A stretch of DNA of 7,831 nt from SW-9-67-25 sp964471665 (GCA_964471665.1 CAYYHG010000140.1:1-7831), one strand, 5' to 3'. Numbered from the stretch's first letter, positions 1 to 5,892 are shown. Numbers and translations are program-made. Notes: a model not told the origin generated them from the letters alone.

Positions 1-2139
1 ATGCTGACCTACGACGGCGTGTTGCCGGCGATGCGCGACGTCGCACCCATCCTCGAACACGACCCCTCGGCGGTCGAGGTGATGGACGACGTGTTCCTCG
101 ACCTGGCCCGCGACACCGCCGAGTTCTCGGATCTCGTCGACACCCTGCCCGAGGGAACCGACTCGACGCTGCTCGTGGAGTTCTACGCCGACTCGGTGGC
201 CGAGGGCAAACGGAAGATAGCCGACCTGCTGGCCGACCGCCTGCCCGACTACGACGCCGAGGTCGACCCCTCGGGGGACCACCCCGGGACAGACGCGTCG
301 GTCAACGCCGTCGACGCGCTGGAGGCGTACGACCCAGACAGGCAGGCCAAGTTCTGGAAGATGCGAAAGGCGGGCCTGCCGATCCTGCTCTCGCGGACCG
401 GCGACGACAAACACTGGCCGTTCATCGAGGACACGGCGGTCCCGCCGGAGAACCTGCCCGAGTACGTCTCGGATCTCCAGGATGTCTTCGACGCCCACGA
501 CACGTTCGCGGCCTACTACGCCCACGCCGGACCGGGCGTGTTGCACATCCGGCCGCTCCTGAACCTGAAAGAGAGCGCGGGCGTCGAGGCGATGGGCGAG
601 ATCGCCGACGCCGTGACCGACCTCGTCATCGAGTACGGGGGATCGGTCTCGGGTGAACACGGCGACGGCAAGGCCCGGACGAGGTGGAACCGGAAACTCT
701 ACGGCGAGGATCTCTGGGAGACCTTCCGGGAGCTGAAGACGGCGTTCGACCCGGACTGGCTGCTCAATCCCGGCCAGGTCGTCTCCCTCGAGGCGGAGCC
801 GACCGACCCGACCGAGGACCTCCGGTACGACCCCGACCACGCCTTCGACGCCGGGTTCGAACCGGTGCTGGACTGGGACAACGAGAACGGCTTCCAGGGC
901 ATGGTCGAGCTGTGTCACGGCTGTGCCGGCTGTACGGGCCACCAGGACACCACCGGCAGCGTGATGTGCCCGACCTACCGCGCCGCCGAGGAGGAGATCA
1001 CATCGACGCGTGGCCGGGCGAACATGTTGCGGTCGGCGATGAGCGGCGACCTCCCGGACGACCTCTTCTCCGAGGAGTTCGTCCACGAGGTGCTGGACCT
1101 CTGTGTGGGCTGTAAGGGTTGCAAGCGGGACTGTCCCAGTGGGGTCGACATGGCGAAACTGAAGGCGGAGGTCGTCCACGAGTACCACCAGCGCAACGGC
1201 GTCACGCTGCGGGACCGGCTGTTCGCCAACGTCGAGGACGTCCTCTCGCTGGGCAGCACCTTCGCCCCGGTGTCGAACTGGGCGATGTCCCTGCCGGGTG
1301 TCGGCTGGGTGATGGAGAAGACTGTCGGCGTCGCTCGCGAGCGGTCGTTCCCGGCCTTCCACCGGACGACCTTCCGGAACTGGTGGGACGCGCGTGGCGG
1401 CCCGCAGGTCCCACGCACGGAGGCCGAGCGGACGGCGCTGCTGGTCGCGGACCCCTACACGAACTACAGCCACCCTGACGTCGGTAGGGCGGCCGTCAGC
1501 GTGCTCGAAGCGGCGGACGTCCACGTGCAGGTGCCCGACGACGTGGGCGACAGCGGCCGGCCCGCCTTCTCCAAGAGCATGCTCGACCACGCCCGCGAGA
1601 CGGCCCGCGAGAACGTCGCCGCGCTCGCGCCGCGGGTCGCCGACGGCTGGGACGTCGTGAGCGTCGAGCCCTCGGACGCGGTGATGTACCAGCTCGACTA
1701 CCTGGATCTGCTCTCGGGCGAGGACGTCGAGGCCGTCGCGGCCAACGCCTACGGGGTCTGTGAGTACATCGACCGGTTCGGGCTCGAGGCGGGGGTCGAC
1801 TTCCAGGTGCCCGACGAGACGCTCGCCTACCACGGCCACTGCCAGCAGACCGCAGTCAAGAAAGACCACCACGCCGTCGGCGTCCTCCGGCGTGCAGGTT
1901 ACGCTGTGGACGCGCTGGATTCGGGCTGCTGTGGCATGGCCGGGAGTTTCGGATACGAGGCGGAACACTACTCGATGAGCAGGGTGATCGGCGGGTTGCT
2001 GTTCGACCAGATCGACGACTCGAGCGGGGAGACGGTCGTCGCCCCGGGGGCGTCCTGTCGGTCACAGCTCGTCGAGTACGGGACCGGCGAGGAGCCACCC
2101 CACCCCGTCGAGAAGCTCGCCGCGGCGCTGGCCGACTGA
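1..2139 (+). CDS. FAD/Fe-S oxidoreductase, D-lactate (or glycolate) dehydrogenase type, C-terminal 712 residues (5' partial)
   Basis: This is the C-terminal part of a fused flavin and iron-sulfur dehydrogenase that oxidises a 2-hydroxy acid and passes electrons to the respiratory chain. The ATG at base 1 is an internal methionine: the reading frame is open to the edge, and full-length relatives have about 1000 residues with an N-terminal FAD-binding (PCMH) domain, absent here. Seen in order: flavin-oxidase C-terminal domain (about 1-262) with HAGPGVLHIRP (175-185), SGEHGDG (217-223) and FDPDWLLNPGQ (249-259); 4Fe-4S motif 1 (C305, C308, C311, C323); motif 2, CxxCxxCxxxCP (C368, C371, C374, C378); then a CCG region. 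The second CCG repeat is intact (HGHC 611-614, CCG 643-645, PGASC 682-686). The first is degenerate: GDSGRP (516-521) stands where CCGRP is usual, and EPSD (556-559) where EPSC is usual. No transmembrane segment is visible. D-lactate as substrate is inferred mainly from lctP downstream; glycolate, 2-hydroxyglutarate or another 2-hydroxy acid remains possible. Relatives are often named dld or glcD. Confidence 0.9.
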   Translation: MLTYDGVLPAMRDVAPILEHDPSAVEVMDDVFLDLARDTAEFSDLVDTLPEGTDSTLLVEFYADSVAEGKRKIADLLADRLPDYDAEVDPSGDHPGTDASVNAVDALEAYDPDRQAKFWKMRKAGLPILLSRTGDDKHWPFIEDTAVPPENLPEYVSDLQDVFDAHDTFAAYYAHAGPGVLHIRPLLNLKESAGVEAMGEIADAVTDLVIEYGGSVSGEHGDGKARTRWNRKLYGEDLWETFRELKTAFDPDWLLNPGQVVSLEAEPTDPTEDLRYDPDHAFDAGFEPVLDWDNENGFQGMVELCHGCAGCTGHQDTTGSVMCPTYRAAEEEITSTRGRANMLRSAMSGDLPDDLFSEEFVHEVLDLCVGCKGCKRDCPSGVDMAKLKAEVVHEYHQRNGVTLRDRLFANVEDVLSLGSTFAPVSNWAMSLPGVGWVMEKTVGVARERSFPAFHRTTFRNWWDARGGPQVPRTEAERTALLVADPYTNYSHPDVGRAAVSVLEAADVHVQVPDDVGDSGRPAFSKSMLDHARETARENVAALAPRVADGWDVVSVEPSDAVMYQLDYLDLLSGEDVEAVAANAYGVCEYIDRFGLEAGVDFQVPDETLAYHGHCQQTAVKKDHHAVGVLRRAGYAVDALDSGCCGMAGSFGYEAEHYSMSRVIGGLLFDQIDDSSGETVVAPGASCRSQLVEYGTGEEPPHPVEKLAAALAD

Positions 2140-2142
2140 TAC

Positions 2143-2215
2143 TGATTGCTGTACGAATCACCGTTTCGACCGCGTCGCGTCCTGCGGTCGATCCGGGAAT
2201 GGCTTACAGCAATCA
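2143..2215. repeat. Nested inverted repeat (11-bp outer arms) after the dehydrogenase gene
   Basis: Perfect 11-bp arms TGATTGCTGTA (2143-2153) and TACAGCAATCA (2205-2215) enclose a second inverted repeat, TCGACCGC (2166-2173) with GCGGTCGA (2184-2191), flanked by CCG (2161-2163) and CGG (2194-2196). The structure starts four bases after the dehydrogenase stop codon and ends about 60 bp before the lctP TATA box. It could fold as an interrupted RNA hairpin acting as a 3' processing or termination signal, or it could be a 73-bp miniature inverted-repeat element. No convincing target-site duplication is visible. The pairing is seen directly; the role is not known. Confidence 0.6.
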
Positions 2216-2246
2216 CCAGGACTCCCCTCGCCAGAGTACCAGCGAG

Positions 2247-2260
2247 AAACTGCAAACTGC
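2247..2260. repeat. Tandem heptamer AAACTGC x2 upstream of the lctP promoter
   Basis: Two exact head-to-tail copies of AAACTGC end about 15 bp upstream of the TATA box at 2276-2286. In haloarchaea, activators commonly bind just upstream of the BRE/TATA region, so this is a possible activator site. Two short copies could also be chance. No function is shown. Confidence 0.25.
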
Positions 2261-2270
2261 TCTGCGACGC

Positions 2271-2286
2271 GATCAAAAATTATAAG
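2271..2286 (+). promoter_or_regulatory. Probable BRE/TATA promoter for lctP
   Basis: The sequence GATCAAAAATTATAAG is a clear AT-rich archaeal TATA box (core TTATAA, about 2279-2284) with an A-rich BRE-like stretch before it, set in otherwise GC-rich sequence. At the usual spacing of about 25-28 bp, transcription would begin near 2306-2311. That leaves a 5' leader of about 90 nt before the lctP start. This suggests lctP can be transcribed independently of the upstream dehydrogenase. Confidence 0.65.
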
Positions 2287-2308
2287 TGAACGACCACGAT
2301 GAGTCCAC

Positions 2309-2329
2309 ACATGCCATCCAGTGGCATGT
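2309..2329. promoter_or_regulatory. Dyad overlapping the predicted transcription start (candidate operator or 5' hairpin)
   Basis: Perfect 8-bp arms ACATGCCA (2309-2316) and TGGCATGT (2322-2329) are separated by five bases. The dyad starts about 27 bp after the centre of the TATA box, so it overlaps the predicted start site and the first transcribed bases. A repressor bound here would block transcription. If transcribed, it could form a short hairpin at the very 5' end of the lctP mRNA. The dyad is seen; its function and any regulator are inferred. Confidence 0.45.
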
Positions 2330-2409
2330 TCGGCAACCAGATGTATCGCCGGGATCGCACAGGCGCACCCGCTTTGGTCGAGACTCCAGGAGTGAAAAGC
2401 GATGGCTGA
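2311..2409 (+). CDS. Possible small leader ORF (32 codons) overlapping the lctP start
   Basis: A 32-codon frame starts with ATG at 2311, close to the predicted transcription start, so it could be translated as a leaderless message, the common mode in haloarchaea. It ends at TGA 2407-2409, five bases inside lctP, so the start of lctP lies within its last codons. An in-frame ATG also occurs at 2299, but that is too close to the TATA box to be transcribed from this promoter. The peptide (MPSSGMFGNQMYRRDR...) is basic and unlike the acidic haloarchaeal norm, and it resembles nothing I know. It may be a regulatory leader coupled to lctP, or a chance frame. No evidence of expression is available from the sequence. 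Confidence 0.2.
   Translation: MPSSGMFGNQMYRRDRTGAPALVETPGVKSDG
2389..2394 (+). promoter_or_regulatory. Shine-Dalgarno site of lctP
   Basis: GGAGTG lies seven bases before the lctP ATG at 2402 and partly matches the archaeal consensus GGAGGTGA. It supports that start. An in-frame TGA at 2393-2395 overlaps it and rules out any more upstream start for lctP. A ribosome-binding site fits a message with a leader rather than a leaderless one. Confidence 0.55.
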
Positions 2410-4165
2410 CGCAGGACTCGTCCTGTTGGCCTTGTTGCCCCTCGTGGTCATCGCAGTGTTGATGGTCGGACTGTTCCAGCCAGCGACCAGGACGATGCCC
2501 ATCGCCTGGGCAGTGGCGGCGGGTGCTGCGTACCTCGGCTGGGACATGGGGCCGACACTCATCGCCGCGGCGTCGATACGGGGTGCCATGACAGCCACCC
2601 GGATACTGATCATCGTGTTCGGTGCGATCCTCCTGTTGTACACGCTCAAGCAGTCGGGGGCGTTCGAAGTCATCAACGCGGGCTTCTCGTCGATCAGTGA
2701 CGACCGGCGCGTGCAGGTCATCCTGCTGGTGTTCCTCATGGGGTCGTTCATCGAGGGCGCGGCGGGTTTCGGGACGCCCGCAGCGATCGTCGGTCCGCTG
2801 CTGGTCGGCCTGGGATTCCCGCCGCTGGCCGCGGTTGTCGTCGCCCTGACGGGCAACATCCTGGCGATCACTTTCGGTGCGGTCGGGACGCCACTGATCA
2901 TCGGGTTCGAGGGCGTCGTCTTCTCCGGCGAGGTTGGCGAGGAGATCGTCGCGAACAGCGGCTTCGAGACCGTGGGTGCCTTCGTCGCCCAGGTCGGCGT
3001 CTGGGCGGCCGTCATCCACGCCATCGTCGGGATCGCCATCCCCTTCATCGGCGTGGCGATGATGACCCGGTTTTTCGGCGAGGAGCGCTCGCTCCAGCCG
3101 GCACTCGAAGTGATACCGCTGACGGTGTTCGCGTGGGCCGCGTTCGCGATTCCCTACGTCGCCACGGCCGTGTTCCTGGGTCCGACGTTCCCGGCACTGC
3201 TGGGCGCGATGGTCGGACTGTTGATCGTGACGCTGACGCTTCGGGCCGGCTACTTCCTCCCCGAGGAAGAGTGGGATTTCGGCCCCCGGGAGCACTGGCC
3301 CGACCACTGGGTCGGGAGTATCGAGCCCGGACAGGGCGTCGGCGGCTCGGCGACGAGTGGTGACGCGACCGTCGCAGCCGATGGCGGGACCGCATTCGAA
3401 GACATGCACAGTCGGGACATGTCTCTGGGAGTGGCCTGGTTGCCGTACATCCTCGTGGCTCTCCTGCTGGTCGTGACGCGGATCGTGGGACCAATCCAGG
3501 ACTTCCTGCTGGAGTTCCAGCTCGTCTGGACGAACATCCTCGGGACGCCGTACACCGAGGGCGTCGAGATACTGTATCTGCCCGGGACGCTGTTCGTCGC
3601 GGTCGCCGTGGTGACCTACGGGCTCCACGGGATGGACACCAAGCCGATCAAGGAATCCTGGCGGGAAGCCATCTACAACATCGCGCCGGCGGTGGTCGCA
3701 CTCTGGTTTGCCGTCGCGACGATCATGATCATGCAAAAGACCGGCGGCACGCCGGTGCTGGAGGGGGCGGCCGCGAGCACCGGTATGCTCCAGTCTCTCT
3801 CGCAACTCACTGCGAACGCCACCGGCGCGGCGTTCCCGTTCTTCTCGGGATTCATCGGTGCCTTCGGCGCCTTTATCGCCGGCTCGAACACTGTCAGCGA
3901 CATCCTGTTTGGATTGTTCCAGTTCGAGGCCGCACAGCAGATCGGCGCCCCGACACAGATTGTCGTCGCAGCACAGGCCGTCGGTGGTGCCATCGGGAAC
4001 CTCATCGCCATCCACAACGTCGTCGCCGCCCTCACCGTTGTCGGCCTCATCGGCGAGGAGGGCCGCGTCATTCGACTCGAACTGATACCGCTCGCCTACT
4101 ACGGGGTGGCGACCGGTCTCTTGACCTTGCTGCTCGCCTACGTGATCGTCCCCGGCGCGTTCTAG
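2402..4165 (+). CDS. lctP: Lactate permease (LctP family)
   Basis: A 587-residue integral membrane transporter of the lactate permease family, which imports lactate and often glycolate together with protons (or another cation). It is very hydrophobic, with roughly a dozen or more membrane segments (for example 6-25, 66-82, 104-116, 139-160, 196-220, 238-282, 346-362, 394-408, 427-444, 473-494, 561-584). Family hallmarks are FIEGAAGFGTPAAI (116-129), AGSNTVSDILFGLFQ (493-507) and GNLIAIHNVVAA (532-543), with GEEGRVIR (551-558) near the end. A hydrophilic Gly/Ser/acid-rich loop at about 284-342 makes it somewhat longer than bacterial relatives of about 550 residues. The start is fixed by the in-frame stop at 2393-2395 and the ribosome-binding site. 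It lies on the same strand as the dehydrogenase 262 bp upstream, with its own promoter, so the two probably form a lactate-use locus. The long open frame antisense to it is a GC-bias shadow. Confidence 0.96.
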   Translation: MADAGLVLLALLPLVVIAVLMVGLFQPATRTMPIAWAVAAGAAYLGWDMGPTLIAAASIRGAMTATRILIIVFGAILLLYTLKQSGAFEVINAGFSSISDDRRVQVILLVFLMGSFIEGAAGFGTPAAIVGPLLVGLGFPPLAAVVVALTGNILAITFGAVGTPLIIGFEGVVFSGEVGEEIVANSGFETVGAFVAQVGVWAAVIHAIVGIAIPFIGVAMMTRFFGEERSLQPALEVIPLTVFAWAAFAIPYVATAVFLGPTFPALLGAMVGLLIVTLTLRAGYFLPEEEWDFGPREHWPDHWVGSIEPGQGVGGSATSGDATVAADGGTAFEDMHSRDMSLGVAWLPYILVALLLVVTRIVGPIQDFLLEFQLVWTNILGTPYTEGVEILYLPGTLFVAVAVVTYGLHGMDTKPIKESWREAIYNIAPAVVALWFAVATIMIMQKTGGTPVLEGAAASTGMLQSLSQLTANATGAAFPFFSGFIGAFGAFIAGSNTVSDILFGLFQFEAAQQIGAPTQIVVAAQAVGGAIGNLIAIHNVVAALTVVGLIGEEGRVIRLELIPLAYYGVATGLLTLLLAYVIVPGAF

Positions 4166-4219
4166 CTTCTCCACCCCGTTCCTGATTCCGGCGCTGATCA
4201 GCACCACTCGAGACGCCGT

Positions 4220-4246
4220 CCGGTGGGAAACCGAGTTTCCCATCGG
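4220..4246. terminator. Strong 12-bp hairpin downstream of lctP
   Basis: CCGGTGGGAAAC (4220-4231) pairs with GTTTCCCATCGG (4235-4246) around a three-base loop, with a single G-T pair; the inner eight pairs are perfect. It lies 54 bases after the lctP stop. No T-run follows on either strand, so it is not a classic intrinsic terminator. It could protect or process the lctP 3' end, or be a protein-binding palindrome. The stem is certain; the terminator call is tentative. Confidence 0.4.
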
Positions 4247-4274
4247 GGGACTGGTGTCGGTGGTTGAAACCTTC

Positions 4275-4298
4275 TGTTACACAATTATACCTGTAACA
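4275..4298. repeat. Inverted repeat TGTTACA-N10-TGTAACA
   Basis: Perfect 7-bp arms at 4275-4281 and 4292-4298 flank an AT-rich 10-bp spacer (AATTATA inside). One-turn spacing of the arm centres and the TATA-like middle resemble a dimer-binding operator. No gene start lies close on either strand, so the target is unclear. Two further GTAAC copies follow at 4376-4380 and 4394-4398. Confidence 0.35.
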
Positions 4299-4486
4299 AA
4301 AAAGCAGGCCATCGAGAGTTTCCGGGAGCGATATCGTCTGTCTATCGACTATCCAGCCACAGAATACACTGATACGTAACTGTATATTTTGCGGTAACAA
4401 TAAATATTGGGTATTTTATACTATAGGTGAAAAATAGTTGTAGTCATGCTTTTGCTAAGTAAGAATATATTATAAGTAATACATTG

Positions 4487-4972
4487 TCAATCGAGTTTAT
4501 CAGCGTATTTGTAATCTTTCGAATCCGCTTCCAGACGCTTCCCGTCCAGTTCGATATGCCACCCGTCCAAGACGGTTGGGTCGCGAAGCGCGTTCGTCAG
4601 CGTCGTTCTCACGCCAGTGACCCCGACGCCGTAGTAATCATTCGGAACACCGTGGAGATACTGCAGGGCAGTCTCGAAGAGGCTCCGCATACCGTCGTCG
4701 TTCTCGAAGTCGAAGTGCTTGTACGCGCCCGCCGCGACCTGGACCATCCCGTGAGCAAATGCGCTCTCGGTGGTTCCGCTCCCGTAGTTGTACCACTCTG
4801 ATTCAAAACAGTCATGGGATTCGTGGAACGCGCCGGAGTTGTACAGGCGGACGCCGTGAATCACCGCCCGCCGAAGCGTTGCGTGTTCCCAGTTGCCGGT
4901 TTCCGGGTTCCACCCGGTCGGGTTTCCTGAAACCGGCGGTCCTACGGTGGGGTCCCGTGTGTGGTCGTCCAT
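4487..4972 (-). CDS. DUF309 family protein
   Basis: A 161-residue soluble acidic protein of the DUF309 family, whose biochemical role is not established. The family signature is visible as GAFHESHDCFESEW (47-60), with conserved His53, Glu57 and Trp60; the family usually has HE where this protein has HD. It is followed by the helical segment GMVQVAAGAYKH (75-86) and a second helix (93-106). The fold is expected to be an all-alpha bundle. The N-terminal 30 residues are Gly/Pro-rich and probably disordered. The start is bounded by an in-frame stop at 4976-4978, two codons upstream. No ribosome-binding site is seen; a weak AT-rich element about 29 bp upstream (near 4998-5005) would fit leaderless expression. 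It lies 73 bp downstream of the 48-codon gene on the same strand and may share its transcript. By eye, its base composition looks less GC-rich than the flanking metabolic genes. Confidence 0.85.
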   Translation of the reverse strand: MDDHTRDPTVGPPVSGNPTGWNPETGNWEHATLRRAVIHGVRLYNSGAFHESHDCFESEWYNYGSGTTESAFAHGMVQVAAGAYKHFDFENDDGMRSLFETALQYLHGVPNDYYGVGVTGVRTTLTNALRDPTVLDGWHIELDGKRLEADSKDYKYADKLD

Positions 4973-5045
4973 ATTTCACGATGGCATCCCAGCCGGCTAA
5001 TTCTCTCGGTGTGTCAACGAATCGCGGGTCCACAGACCAGAGCGT

Positions 5046-5192
5046 TCAAATGTGTTCTTCCTCGAGGACCCAGCCGAGCGCGCGCTTGTAGTAGGTGAAC
5101 ATCTCTCGAACGCTCTCGTGAGACATGTCCTCGTCGTCGAGTTGCTCTTCGAGGAACTCGTACTGTTCGCGGATCTCGTCTTGGTCACGCAT
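5046..5192 (-). CDS. Small acidic hypothetical protein (48 aa)
   Basis: The frame encodes MRDQDEIREQYEFLEEQL... to ...ALGWVLEEEHI, 48 residues, highly acidic and predicted as two helices (about 3-19 and 25-45) with an aromatic patch (FTYYKRALGW, 32-41). The strongly acidic composition fits a real haloarchaeal protein, unlike the reverse frame over the same bases, which is hydrophobic and odd. The frame is open much farther upstream, but that part is antisense to the 198-codon gene, so the first ATG in the intergenic region (5190-5192) was chosen. No ribosome-binding site is evident. It is divergent from the 198-codon gene and 73 bp upstream of DUF309. I do not recognise the family; a small adaptor or DNA-binding helper is possible but unsupported. 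Confidence 0.65.
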   Translation of the reverse strand: MRDQDEIREQYEFLEEQLDDEDMSHESVREMFTYYKRALGWVLEEEHI

Positions 5193-5226
5193 ACCGTCCG
5201 GTACGGGCGACGCAGACAAAGGTCTT

Positions 5227-5263
5227 GCTTCGAGCGTCAGAGACAAGTTCGTTCTGACGAAGC
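5227..5263. promoter_or_regulatory. Long interrupted dyad in the divergent promoter region
   Basis: The 81-bp gap between the two divergent starts (5192 and 5274) contains CGTCAGA (5235-5241) paired with TCTGACG (5253-5259). Allowing a four-base bulge on the left arm, pairing extends to GCTTCG (5227-5232) with CGAAGC (5258-5263). The right arm ends 10 bases before the ATG at 5274. This is a plausible shared operator for both divergent genes, or a leader hairpin. No strong TATA box is visible for either direction. Confidence 0.4.
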
Positions 5264-5273
5264 TACAGCCAAC

Positions 5274-5870
5274 ATGACCAGACGCGCTGTCCTGGAGACC
5301 TACCGGGACATTCTGGATCGACTGGCCGACGAGATCCTGGACGTCGTCGAGGAGAAGGCCGGGAGCGGCCTGGCAGGACGGGTCGTCCGAAAGAGCGCGG
5401 GTGTCGTCACCAACAGGATCGAAGAACAGATGGACGATCAGGGACGCGTGCTCGTCGAGTACACCGCCGCGCGGGTCCGCGGCGAGGGAGGGCTGGCTGC
5501 CTACGAACAGGAGTTTCTCGAGACGAACCCGGTGTACGTGCGCTACGACGGCGAGGAGACGGGTCAACTGGAGACGCACCTGCTCGAGCACTTCGAGCGA
5601 GCGGCCGCCGATCTGGAGCCGCTCGTCGACTCGGAGACGGACGATTTCTGGACCGCCCTGAGCGAGGAGTACACCCGCGAGGAGGCCGGCGACATCCTCG
5701 ATCGGCACTTCTCGCAGGCGGAGACGTTCACGCAGTACCGCGACGGGATCTTCTCCTCGGCCCGCGTCGGCGACATCGTCGTCGACGTCCTCAAGACCAG
5801 TGAAGAGCGCTTCCGGGACCGGCTCTCCGAGGACCTCGACCGCGCGTACGCCGAGCAGTCCTCGGAGTGA
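5274..5870 (+). CDS. Conserved-looking acidic hypothetical protein (198 aa)
   Basis: A 198-residue soluble acidic protein, MTRRAVLETYRDILDRL... to ...RAYAEQSSE. It appears almost entirely alpha-helical, with amphipathic stretches at about 4-28, 36-55, 94-118, 134-148 and 172-193. It has no cysteine, no signal peptide, no membrane segment and no motif I recognise. The frame is open upstream to 5052, but that part is antisense to the 48-codon gene and unlike haloarchaeal protein, so the ATG at 5274 just after the divergent dyad was chosen. No ribosome-binding site is evident, consistent with a short-leader or leaderless message. It converges on the molybdenum hydroxylase gene with 39 bp between them. 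Function unknown; composition and codon use suggest a real gene. Confidence 0.8.
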   Translation: MTRRAVLETYRDILDRLADEILDVVEEKAGSGLAGRVVRKSAGVVTNRIEEQMDDQGRVLVEYTAARVRGEGGLAAYEQEFLETNPVYVRYDGEETGQLETHLLEHFERAAADLEPLVDSETDDFWTALSEEYTREEAGDILDRHFSQAETFTQYRDGIFSSARVGDIVVDVLKTSEERFRDRLSEDLDRAYAEQSSE

Positions 5871-5876
5871 CGTGTG

Positions 5877-5892
5877 CCTCCCACCACGGAGG
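5877..5892. terminator. Small hairpin in the convergent gap
   Basis: CCTCC (5877-5881) can pair with GGAGG (5888-5892) around a six-base loop in the 39-bp space between two converging stops. Its position suits a bidirectional 3' signal, but the stem is short and has no T-run. Weak call. Confidence 0.2.

Larger units (their letters stand above)
4166..4486. other. Convergent spacer with an AT-rich right half
   Basis: This 321-bp stretch separates the lctP stop from the DUF309 stop, so both flanking genes end here. No convincing coding frame was found. The left part (to about 4260) is GC-rich and holds the 10-bp palindrome GCTGATCAGC (4193-4202) and a strong hairpin (4220-4246). The right part is AT-rich; by hand count, 4381-4480 has 24 G+C in 100 bases. 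It carries GTAAC cores at 4293-4297, 4376-4380 and 4394-4398, plus the reverse GTTAC at 4276-4280. A TATA-like run at 4466-4480 points rightward, antisense to DUF309. Short T-runs on the minus strand (complement of the A-run near 4430 and of 4298-4303) could help terminate the DUF309 transcript. Confidence 0.6.

Noticed and set aside
1..3. ATG at the first base as the start of the dehydrogenase
   Set aside because: The sequence that follows is the middle of the flavin-oxidase C-terminal domain, and the family has a FAD-binding domain before it; the gene is cut by the window edge.
2158..3048. 296-codon minus-strand frame over the lctP promoter and 5' end
   Set aside because: Rich in Thr/Pro/Met/Ala, with no recognisable domain, and it runs antisense to lctP; a composition shadow.
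4193..4202. 10-bp palindrome GCTGATCAGC shortly after lctP
   Set aside because: Too short to distinguish from chance; mentioned only within the spacer description.
2273..4243. 656-codon open frame antisense to the whole of lctP
   Set aside because: Its product is a low-complexity Arg/Asp/His/Gln-rich sequence typical of the reverse strand of GC-rich genes, while the plus-strand frame gives a full, signature-bearing permease.
4068..4400. 110-codon minus-strand frame in the lctP/DUF309 spacer
   Set aside because: Starts with TTG in the AT-rich spacer, ends in an Arg-rich tail inside lctP, and resembles no known protein.
4484..4801. 105-codon plus-strand frame antisense to DUF309
   Set aside because: Although a TATA-like run precedes it, the product has no recognisable features and the DUF309 signature is clear on the other strand.
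5052..5273. Upstream extension of the 198-codon gene
   Set aside because: It would overlap the acidic 48-codon gene on the other strand and reads as a hydrophobic then Arg-rich stretch unlike the rest of the protein.
5193..5708. Upstream extension of the 48-codon gene to a 220-codon protein
   Set aside because: The extension is wholly antisense to the 198-codon gene and has a different composition; the ATG at 5192 fits the divergent promoter layout.
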